From: Bacteroidales bacterium
GTDB lineage: Bacteria > Bacteroidota > Bacteroidia > Bacteroidales > UBA932
Direction: 5' to 3'
Assembly (NCBI GenBank): GCA_024401945.1
Contig: JAKSKC010000020.1
Coordinates: 1-18,579, forward strand
DNA: 18,579 bases
Positions 1 to 5,311 of this stretch are shown here, in pieces (positions within the stretch are counted from its first letter, which is position 1; the number at the start of each line of letters is the position of its first letter). The notes under the pieces were generated by a model. The model did no database searches. It was given only the letters and a program-made list of their open reading frames with translations, and had not been told where the DNA came from. The position numbers and the translations under genes were made by a program.

Positions 1-2
1 TG

Positions 3-80
3 ATGAGGCTTGAAAATGTTTCAATCGCTCAGGAACTGCTGTTGAAATGGGCTGGAATGCCTATAAATACAAACAAGTAA
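3..80 (+). other. Possible 3' tail of a gene cut by the window edge
   Basis: A 25-codon frame is open from the left edge and ends at TAA (78-80). It contains an ATG at position 3, but this could equally be an internal Met of a longer protein starting outside the window. The residues are a plausible soluble C-terminus with a Leu-rich helix and a Trp. I recognise no family. It may be chance. Confidence 0.2.
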
Positions 81-288
81 TCAAATATAAACCAAAATAC
101 GAAACAGAAGTCAGTATAGTACCAGCCATACAAACATTCCGCTCATTTGAAATCCTCAGACATCAGAATTTGTTTGTATAAAATTCTATCAAAATCACTT
201 AACTAATTGATAATCAATCACACATTTTATCTTCAACGAGGAGGAGTATTAGCAACTTAATTGCTTAATAATCAGCATTTTAGTATAG

Positions 289-327
289 TGATACGGTACA
301 GCTTTTCGGTTGTACCGTATCATTTTT
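289..327 (+). terminator. Strong intrinsic terminator without an obvious upstream gene
   Basis: A perfect 12-bp stem (289-300 with 311-322, arm TGATACGGTACA) closes on a short loop and is followed by a T-run. This is the classical rho-independent layout on the plus strand. No clear gene ends just before it. The transcript could come from the gene tail ending at 80 or from an untranslated RNA in 81-288. Confidence 0.75.
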
Positions 328-332
328 GTATA

Positions 333-497
333 TTAAAGTAGCACAGAATAGCAGGTTTTTTGTACCATTTCTGAGGCCATCGGTACTCTTAAAAGTCAGA
401 GGAGGAAGAATAGTAAATACAGACAATGCTGTATTATTATAACATATTGTTATTTAATATGTTATGCTTTGTAGTATTTAAGGTCGAGCTACTTTAA
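333..497. repeat. Distant perfect 10-bp inverted repeat
   Basis: TTAAAGTAGC (333-342) is matched by its exact reverse complement GCTACTTTAA (488-497), enclosing 145 bp. This could mark the ends of a tiny degenerate mobile element, or be chance in AT-rich DNA. No target duplication was recognised. Confidence 0.25.
439..465. repeat. AT-rich inverted repeat (hairpin)
   Basis: ATAACATATT (439-448) and AATATGTTAT (456-465) are perfect complements around a 7-nt loop. No clear U-tract follows on either strand, so terminator function is doubtful. It lies downstream of the minus-strand marR gene and could still protect or end that transcript. Confidence 0.4.
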
Positions 498-586
498 AAC
501 CAGGGTGTTGATGTTGACATTGCTGGCTTTGAGAATGTCATTGTCGTGGTCTGAAAGAAAGATAGCATCGTGTAAAGGAAATGGGG
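489..586 (-). pseudogene. Possible gene remnant downstream of marR
   Basis: On the minus strand, directly after the MarR stop codon, a frame of about 32 codons reads to a TAG at 489-491. It has a protein-like composition (Asp/Asn-rich, then hydrophobic, ending in Lys), but no ATG, GTG or TTG start in frame before an upstream TAA. It may be the 3' end of a lost second gene of the marR operon, or chance. I do not recognise the family. Confidence 0.2.
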
Positions 587-591
587 TGCCT

Positions 592-1032
592 TTATTTTAT
601 AGCTTCGGTTATCTTTTTGAGAGTCGTAAGGAAACTTCGCAACTCTTTTTCGTCTATATCCTTGAGTAACTCGTCGAGCATCGAGACGCCGAACTGTTTT
701 GTCTCATCCTTGATTTTTTCAGCCTTTTCCGTGAGTACAACCGTGTTTGAACGGCGGTCGTTCCTGTCTCGGACCCTTAGAACAAGCCCCTTGCTTTCCA
801 AAGCATCCACAAGTTGTGTGATGCAATTCTTGTCCTTCTGCATCTGAGCGGCCAGGGAAGTCTGGGACATGGCTCCCTGATTCCACAGGATGTCTATTGT
901 CAGGAACTGTTCCGGAGTCAGGTTTATATTGTTTTTCCTCAAAAGGTTAGACGTGTATTGTTTGACTCTGCAGCCGGCAAGGTTAAGATAAACAACGATT
1001 TCTTTGGAAAGCAACATATTGGATATGCACAT
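592..1032 (-). CDS. MarR-family transcriptional regulator
   Basis: A 146-residue winged-helix repressor typical of the MarR family (about 140-160 aa). From the chosen ATG, an N-terminal dimerisation helix leads to a helix-turn-helix and wing: the recognition part runs through SQTSLAAQMQKDKNCITQLVDALESKG in pieces, followed by the family wing signature with RDRNDRRSN, then long C-terminal dimer helices. A GTG at 1045-1047 would add five residues, but it overlaps the candidate -7 box (1047-1054), so ATG 1030-1032 is preferred; GGAAG lies about 8 nt before it. Such proteins usually repress their own gene and a neighbour. The divergent partner here is an outer-membrane barrel gene. The ligand cannot be predicted. 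Family assignment is sure; regulatory target is inferred. Confidence 0.9.
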   Translation of the reverse strand: MCISNMLLSKEIVVYLNLAGCRVKQYTSNLLRKNNINLTPEQFLTIDILWNQGAMSQTSLAAQMQKDKNCITQLVDALESKGLVLRVRDRNDRRSNTVVLTEKAEKIKDETKQFGVSMLDELLKDIDEKELRSFLTTLKKITEAIK

Positions 1033-1046
1033 ATTCGTTACTTCCA

Positions 1047-1079
1047 CAAATATACGATTAATCGGGATATTTATGCAAA
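1047..1079 (-). promoter_or_regulatory. Bacteroidetes-type promoter of marR
   Basis: On the minus strand TTTG (1076-1079) is followed after 21 nt by TATATTTG (1047-1054), matching the Bacteroidetes -33 TTTG / -7 TAnnTTTG consensus in motif and spacing. It implies a very short leader before ATG 1032 and argues against the GTG at 1045-1047 as start. Confidence 0.6.
1049..1070. promoter_or_regulatory. Candidate MarR operator palindrome
   Basis: CGATTAATCG (1055-1064) is a perfect 10-bp palindrome sitting exactly between the -33 and -7 boxes of the marR promoter. Imperfect outer arms extend it (AATAT on one side, ATATT on the other). Position and symmetry fit an autoregulatory operator that could also influence the divergent gene starting at 1149. 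Binding is inferred. Confidence 0.5.
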
Positions 1080-1096
1080 TTAGTAAAAACTTATAC

Positions 1097-1104
1097 TATA
1101 TTTG
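1097..1104 (+). promoter_or_regulatory. -7 box of the outer-membrane barrel gene
   Basis: TATATTTG matches TAnnTTTG and lies 44 nt before the ATG at 1149. The -33 region 21 nt upstream (TTATG) matches poorly. This would give a leader of roughly 35-40 nt. Confidence 0.5.
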
Positions 1105-1148
1105 CAGATACTAATACGTGAAAACTATATGCTAAAACCTGTAAGAAT

Positions 1149-2516
1149 ATGAAAAGGATACTGATCATTTCGATTGCCCTTTTGGCAACTGTGTCTCTTT
1201 ATGCCGGTGTAGAGACTGGCCCTGATGGACAAATTATCAAGACAGGGTACAATATCGGACCTTTGCCGGCTATTGCCTATGACGCTGACAAGGGATTGCA
1301 GCTGGGCGCTGTTCTCCAACTCTTCAACTATGGGGACGGACACAATTATCCAGGATATAATTCAAAAATTTATCTGGAATATTCTTATTTCACCAAGGGA
1401 TCACAACTGATACAGCTCAGATACGATAACAAGGAATTGATCCCGGGTGTCCGCTGGAGTTCTTCTTTGAGAGTCAATCTGGACAGGGCCATGGATTTCT
1501 ATGGTTTCAACGGATATGGCTCGTATTATGATTACTCAAAAATCCTGTCAGGTAAGGACAAGGCCAGCAGTGACCCGATCTTTACTCCATTCTACAAGTA
1601 CCAGAGAAATGAAGCGAGATTCAAAACCGATTTCCTTGGTGAGATTACTGATGGGTTGAGGTGGGAAGCCGGATTGTTCTTTGATTATTACAAACTCGGC
1701 AGCATTGACTACAACAATATCAACAAAGGCAAGAGTGACGCGAAGAAGTATCCCGAGACTTACCCGACCCTCTATGACTATTATAAAAAGGCCGGCATCA
1801 TCTCGGAGGCCGAGCGCGATGGCGGATACGCAGGAGGAGTGCGTGCAGGTTTTGTGTACGATACACGTGACAAGGAAGGTGCCCCTTCACGCGGTATCTG
1901 GGCCGATGCCCACGTCATCGCTGCACTCCCTGGCATTTCAAAGATGCCGTACTACAAGTATTCTTTGACCTGGAGACACTATGTGCCTATTGTCAGTGAT
2001 GATGTACTTACCTTTGCCTATCGTCTGAACTACGAAGGGACCTTCGGAAAATCAATCCCGTTCTATGCACTGTCATACATAACGAATATGGGTGAAAAGT
2101 GCGACTTTGAAGGAATGGGAGGGTACCAGACAGTCAGAGGTATCGTCAGGAACAGGGTCGTAGGTCTGGATATGGCTACCTATACAGCTGAAATGCGATG
2201 GCGCTTTGTAAAGTTCCACATCGGGAAGCAGAACATCGCCCTTGCCCTGAATGTATTCAGTGACGGTTCTATGGTTACCAGAGGTGTCGATATCTCCAAA
2301 TTGAATGGAATGACCGGAACCATTTCTCCTGTCGTGGGGCAGGCGAAAGAAGTTCCTCATATTACCTTTGGAGGTGGCTTCCGCTTCATTATGAACGAAA
2401 ACTTCATTGTGGCAGCAGAATATGGTATGCCTGTCACTCATTTGATGAAGAAGAGCCCTCTGTACAATCAGGATGGCACAGGGGCCTTCTATGTCAATAT
2501 CGGCTATCTGTTCTAG
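1149..2516 (+). CDS. Omp85/BamA-type outer-membrane beta-barrel protein
   Basis: A 455-residue predicted outer-membrane barrel of the bacterial surface antigen (Omp85/D15) superfamily. It has a Sec signal peptide (basic MKR, hydrophobic core, cleavage probably near residue 19) and alternating aromatic strands throughout. Residues 237-241 read YDTRD, as in the first barrel repeats of BamA/TamA relatives. Residues 327-331 (QTVRG) carry the VRG signature of the conserved loop-6 region. The last residue is Phe after an aromatic strand, as expected for barrel insertion. There is no room for POTRA domains before the barrel, so this is a short stand-alone relative rather than BamA itself. Such proteins may export a substrate or act in membrane biogenesis; the role here is unknown. 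It is divergent from marR and convergent with the decarboxylase gene, 25 bp away. Confidence 0.85.
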   Translation: MKRILIISIALLATVSLYAGVETGPDGQIIKTGYNIGPLPAIAYDADKGLQLGAVLQLFNYGDGHNYPGYNSKIYLEYSYFTKGSQLIQLRYDNKELIPGVRWSSSLRVNLDRAMDFYGFNGYGSYYDYSKILSGKDKASSDPIFTPFYKYQRNEARFKTDFLGEITDGLRWEAGLFFDYYKLGSIDYNNINKGKSDAKKYPETYPTLYDYYKKAGIISEAERDGGYAGGVRAGFVYDTRDKEGAPSRGIWADAHVIAALPGISKMPYYKYSLTWRHYVPIVSDDVLTFAYRLNYEGTFGKSIPFYALSYITNMGEKCDFEGMGGYQTVRGIVRNRVVGLDMATYTAEMRWRFVKFHIGKQNIALALNVFSDGSMVTRGVDISKLNGMTGTISPVVGQAKEVPHITFGGGFRFIMNENFIVAAEYGMPVTHLMKKSPLYNQDGTGAFYVNIGYLF

Positions 2517-2541
2517 AAGCGTCCCTCCTGCCGTTGCCGGA

Positions 2542-3351
2542 TCAGTCCAGGTCCTTGGCCTTGCCCTTGTATTGCGGAGCCCTCTTCTCGAGGAAGGATT
2601 GGATACCTTCCGGATAATCAGGGCCACGGTAGACCTTCTCGCGGTAGGCATTTATGCGCTCGAAACTTTCTGAGGAGATGACGGTATCCTCCCTTGTGAG
2701 AATCCTGAACTGGCGCTTGATGGCGCTGATCGAGAGTATCGAGTTCCTTCTCAGCGGATTCAGAATGCGTTCTTCAAGTGTCTTCTCCAGTTCGTCCGAC
2801 GGTGCGACGTGATTGACGAAACCTACGTTGTTGGCATCCTGTGCCGTGATAGGAGTTGCCGTGAAGAACATCTCACGTGCCTTGTTGAGGCTGAGCTGCC
2901 TTATGAAATGTGTTATTCCGGAGGCATTGTAAGGAATACCGATCTTGGCCGGGGTTATGGCGAAGGTGGATGACTCTGAGGCGACAATCATATCGCAGGA
3001 AACGCAGAGGTCACATGCTCCGCCCCATACCGTTCCATCCACGCAGGCAATTACCGGGACAGGGACATCCTGAACCTTGCGGAGGAGCTTTTCCATCGGG
3101 ACGCTGAATGAGAGCGGATCCTGCCCTTCGACAGGAAGTTCCTTGATGTCGTGCCCTGCGCTCCAGACGTTCCTTCTTGTCTCAGCCTTGATGACAATTC
3201 CGACACACTCTTCCCTGTATGCCCTGTCAATGGCATCCATAAGCTGATTGCACATCTCGTTGCTGAGGCAGTTGAAATGGTCAGCATCATTCATTGTTAT
3301 GAAACATATTTTGTCGTTGCAGACAATTTTAAGCAAGTCAGGTTTATCCAT
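2542..3351 (-). CDS. scpB: Methylmalonyl-CoA decarboxylase (crotonase fold)
   Basis: A 269-residue crotonase-superfamily enzyme resembling E. coli ScpB/YgfG along its whole length. It should convert methylmalonyl-CoA to propionyl-CoA and CO2 in the cytoplasm, a step of succinate-to-propionate fermentation. Visible landmarks are SAGHDIKELP with His67, the oxyanion-hole stretch VWGGA (107-112 region), GIPYN with Tyr141, TATPITAQ, and a C-terminal FLEKR. These line up with YgfG His66, Gly110 and Tyr140; the position of YgfG Glu113 appears to be Asp114. ATG 3349-3351 is chosen over an in-frame TTG six codons earlier, because that TTG overlaps the candidate -7 box. A generic enoyl-CoA hydratase is the main alternative, but the two catalytic Glu positions of hydratases are not evident. 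No mutase or epimerase gene is adjacent. Confidence 0.85.
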   Translation of the reverse strand: MDKPDLLKIVCNDKICFITMNDADHFNCLSNEMCNQLMDAIDRAYREECVGIVIKAETRRNVWSAGHDIKELPVEGQDPLSFSVPMEKLLRKVQDVPVPVIACVDGTVWGGACDLCVSCDMIVASESSTFAITPAKIGIPYNASGITHFIRQLSLNKAREMFFTATPITAQDANNVGFVNHVAPSDELEKTLEERILNPLRRNSILSISAIKRQFRILTREDTVISSESFERINAYREKVYRGPDYPEGIQSFLEKRAPQYKGKAKDLD

Positions 3352-3366
3352 AGTCCTAATTTTTTC

Positions 3367-3374
3367 CAAAATTA
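3367..3374 (-). promoter_or_regulatory. -7 box of scpB
   Basis: On the minus strand TAATTTTG matches TAnnTTTG and ends 15 nt before the preferred ATG at 3351. No convincing -33 TTTG is seen at the usual distance. Confidence 0.4.
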
Positions 3375-3396
3375 ATAATTTGCCGGGTATAATGCC

Positions 3397-3404
3397 TATC
3401 TTTG
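3397..3404 (+). promoter_or_regulatory. -7 box of the MBL-fold lipoprotein gene
   Basis: TATCTTTG matches TAnnTTTG and lies 21 nt before the ATG at 3426. A TTTG at 3379-3382 is too close (14 nt) to be a standard -33 element. It is divergent from the scpB box 22 bp away. Confidence 0.45.
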
Positions 3405-3425
3405 TGAAATATTATTTTCAATACA

Positions 3426-4133
3426 ATGTCAAACAAATTCATCATTGCTGCAATGGCAACAATCACTTTAATTTCCTGCACACCCAAGATTGCATCCAAG
3501 CATGCAAAGGACACATTCAAGGCTGAAGACGGTACTGAAATCACCTTTACCTACTACGGTCACGCTTCCATAGGAATAGAGGCGCTCGGAAAGCATATCT
3601 ACGTGGATCCTCTGGGAGAGAATGTCGATTGGGACGCTGAGCCGGAAGCCGACCTCGTCCTTATCACGCATGACCATTATGACCATCTCGACACCAATGT
3701 CGTCAGAATCCTCACGGGAGAGGCTGACGGATATACAAAGCTGGCCGTCGGTGAGACGGTGGAGCCTTTTGACAGAATTACTGTAGAAGGCGTCCCTGCC
3801 TACAACATCAGTCCGGACCAGCTCGACTTCCATCCTAGGGAGAGGGGGGACGTCGGCTACATAATCACCATTGCAGGCAAGCGCATTTATGTCTCAGGAG
3901 ACACTGAAGACAATGAAGATGTTCTTGCCATCAGAGATATCGACATAGCCTTCGTATGCTGCAACAAGCCTTATACGATGACTGTCGGGCAATGCGTGAA
4001 CGTGGTGAAGGCTATCCGTCCGACGGTTTTCATACCGTACCATTACGGAGGAACCGATATCCCGACCGACCTTACGGCGCTTCAGGATTCACTGAAGGAT
4101 GTGACGGAGGTTCTTATACGGCCGCTGGAATAA
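3426..4133 (+). CDS. MBL-fold metallo-hydrolase lipoprotein (UlaG-like)
   Basis: A 235-residue metallo-beta-lactamase-fold hydrolase. The N-terminus is a short signal ending in the lipobox LISC, so Cys18 is probably lipidated and the enzyme membrane-anchored outside the cytoplasm. Metal ligands are visible: H-x-H-x-D-H in THDHYDH (His82, His84, Asp86, His87), Asp159 in SGDTED and His206 in IPYHYGG; His45 in YYGHASI is the early strand His common in UlaG/RNase Z-like members. The family includes lactonases, phosphodiesterases and other hydrolases, so the substrate cannot be given. The lipobox is unusual for a UlaG-like protein, most of which are cytoplasmic. It converges on dtd with an 8-bp gap. 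Confidence 0.85.
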   Translation: MSNKFIIAAMATITLISCTPKIASKHAKDTFKAEDGTEITFTYYGHASIGIEALGKHIYVDPLGENVDWDAEPEADLVLITHDHYDHLDTNVVRILTGEADGYTKLAVGETVEPFDRITVEGVPAYNISPDQLDFHPRERGDVGYIITIAGKRIYVSGDTEDNEDVLAIRDIDIAFVCCNKPYTMTVGQCVNVVKAIRPTVFIPYHYGGTDIPTDLTALQDSLKDVTEVLIRPLE

Positions 4134-4141
4134 TTGCGGCC
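4120..4141. terminator. Small GC hairpin between convergent genes
   Basis: GGCCGC (4120-4125) pairs with GCGGCC (4136-4141) around a 10-nt loop containing the stop of the upstream gene, followed on the plus strand by TTATTCC. It could serve as a weak shared terminator; the U-tract is poor. Confidence 0.35.
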
Positions 4142-4594
4142 TTATTCCCTGATTTTCGAGTCGATTATTATTGTCACGGGGCCGTCATTGACGAGCGCAC
4201 ACTTCATGTCGGCTCCAAAAACCCCTTTCTGCACCGGTCTGGACGCTATTTCGGAAAGACGGGTGCAGAATTTGTCATACAGGGGCACAGCGAGGTCGTG
4301 ACCTGCGGCACGGATGTATGAAGGACGGTTTCCCTTCTTCGTTGAAGCGGTGAGGGTGAACTGGGATACGGCGAGCAACTGACCGTCGATGTCCACTACG
4401 CTGCGGTTCATCACTCCGTCTGCGTCATTGAAAATCCTCAGCCCCGCGGCCTTGGACGCCAGCCATTCCATATCTGCCCCGGAATCGCCGTTTTCCACCC
4501 CTACGAGTATGAACAGCCCCTGTCCGATAGCGGACACGACAGTGCCGTCAATGGTGACGGACGCCTCCTTAACTCTCTGAATGACCAGTCTCAT
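4142..4594 (-). CDS. dtd: D-aminoacyl-tRNA deacylase
   Basis: A 150-residue DTD, the usual family length. It hydrolyses D-aminoacyl (for example D-tyrosyl) and mischarged glycyl-tRNA in the cytoplasm, protecting translation from D-amino acids. The start MRLVIQRV is the canonical DTD N-terminus, so ATG 4592-4594 is used rather than any upstream codon. Both catalytic signatures are intact: SQFTL at 77-81 and the cross-subunit Gly-cisPro motif in NDGPVT at 136-141. It lies 11 nt behind msrC on the same strand and was probably co-transcribed from the promoter near 5083-5113. Nothing unusual in the protein. Confidence 0.96.
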   Translation of the reverse strand: MRLVIQRVKEASVTIDGTVVSAIGQGLFILVGVENGDSGADMEWLASKAAGLRIFNDADGVMNRSVVDIDGQLLAVSQFTLTASTKKGNRPSYIRAAGHDLAVPLYDKFCTRLSEIASRPVQKGVFGADMKCALVNDGPVTIIIDSKIRE

Positions 4595-4605
4595 ATCTTC
4601 CTGAA

Positions 4606-5067
4606 TTAATCGGACGGAGTGTACACGCAGTCCGCAATCTCCTCCAGCCATCTTGCGTCCGCATCGTCGCACTTGCCGCGTTCGCGGCTGTCGATGTCCA
4701 GTACTGCCACTGTCCGCCCGCCGGCTCTGACGGGTACAACGATTTCGCTCCTCGATTCAGCGGAGCAGGCGATGTGCCCCGGGAATTCTGACACGTCCGG
4801 AACGACCACTGTCCTGTCTTCGGCCCATGCGGTACCGCAGACACCCTTCCCGCGGCGTATCCTTGTGCAGGCGACAGGTCCCTGGAACGGTCCCAGGACA
4901 AGGACGTCCTCATCCTCAACACGGTAGAATCCCGTCCACCAGAATCCGAATTCATTGTGGAGAAGGGCTGCGAGATTCGCCATCCTGGCTATCCAGTCTT
5001 TCTCTCCGTCCATAAGCGAGCGCACTGCCGGGAGCAGCGCCGTGTATTTTTCCTCTTTTGTTCCCAT
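4606..5067 (-). CDS. msrC: Free methionine-(R)-sulfoxide reductase (GAF-domain fRMsr)
   Basis: A 153-residue single-GAF-domain enzyme that reduces free L-methionine-R-sulfoxide with thioredoxin in the cytoplasm. The active-site cysteines are at 67 (GPVACTRI), 77 (GVCGTAW) and 101 (HIACSAESRSEIVVP). Their spacing of 10 and 24 residues equals that of the characterised yeast and E. coli fRMsr cysteines, and the flanking motifs match. The start is ATG 5065-5067 (MGTKEEKY), which fits family length and the promoter just upstream; longer readings have no conserved residues. It is the first gene of a two-gene operon with dtd, which follows after 11 nt. Both are quality-control enzymes, one for oxidised methionine and one for mischarged tRNA. 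Confidence 0.94.
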   Translation of the reverse strand: MGTKEEKYTALLPAVRSLMDGEKDWIARMANLAALLHNEFGFWWTGFYRVEDEDVLVLGPFQGPVACTRIRRGKGVCGTAWAEDRTVVVPDVSEFPGHIACSAESRSEIVVPVRAGGRTVAVLDIDSRERGKCDDADARWLEEIADCVYTPSD

Positions 5068-5082
5068 ATTTTCCGGATTGCG

Positions 5083-5113
5083 CAAAAATACATAAAAACC
5101 GGTCTTGTGACAA
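5083..5113 (-). promoter_or_regulatory. Promoter of the msrC-dtd operon
   Basis: On the minus strand TTG (5111-5113), then 20 nt, then TATTTTTG (5083-5090), 15 nt before the msrC ATG. Both elements and the spacing match the Bacteroidetes consensus. Confidence 0.6.
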
Positions 5114-5139
5114 GATATGGTGAAACACATTTTTTTTAC

Positions 5140-5147
5140 TAAATTTG
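5140..5147 (+). promoter_or_regulatory. -7 box of the C10 peptidase operon
   Basis: TAAATTTG matches TAnnTTTG, 25 nt before the ATG of the 41-residue peptide (5173). No good -33 TTTG is visible at 19-21 nt upstream. It is divergent from the msrC promoter. Confidence 0.5.
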
Positions 5148-5172
5148 CAATCAAGCAAATATGTAGTTGTAT

Positions 5173-5298
5173 ATGAAGGATACTTATATCGTGCCGTCCG
5201 CAAGAGTTCTTGCGCTTCTGTCGCAGGGAATCCTCTGCGCATCCTCTGATGACTATCCTGCCGCCTATGGCGAAGACCCGGATGAAGATGATTTTTAA
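5173..5298 (+). CDS. Small acidic peptide (41 aa) leading the C10 peptidase operon
   Basis: ATG 5173 to TAA 5298 encodes 41 residues: a basic/aromatic start (MKDTYIVPSARV), a hydrophobic middle (residues about 12-22, ending in a Cys at 22) and a strongly acidic tail (EDPDEDDF). It is the first ORF after a good -7 box and stops 13 nt before the lipoprotein start, which supports translation. The pattern resembles short, poorly studied Bacteroidales ORFs with a K-x-Y-x-x-P start that I recall near fimbrillin-like and C10 peptidase genes; this recollection is unverified. There is no convincing signal peptide or lipobox. Possibilities are a regulatory leader peptide, a secreted peptide or a small partner of the downstream proteins. 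Function unknown. Confidence 0.55.
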   Translation: MKDTYIVPSARVLALLSQGILCASSDDYPAAYGEDPDEDDF

Positions 5299-5311
5299 AT
5301 CCCCCTGCATT

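Larger units (their letters stand above)
81..591. other. AT-rich gap without a convincing gene
   Basis: This stretch is visibly more AT-rich than the rest of the window and has no ORF that looks like a conserved protein. It holds a strong intrinsic terminator (289-327), a 10-bp inverted repeat around 439-465, a distant 10-bp inverted pair (333-342/488-497), two purine-rich GAGGAGGA runs (238-245, 399-406) with no well-placed ATG, and a short minus-strand open frame (489-586). Composition and debris suggest a decayed or foreign segment, but that is inference. Confidence 0.5.
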
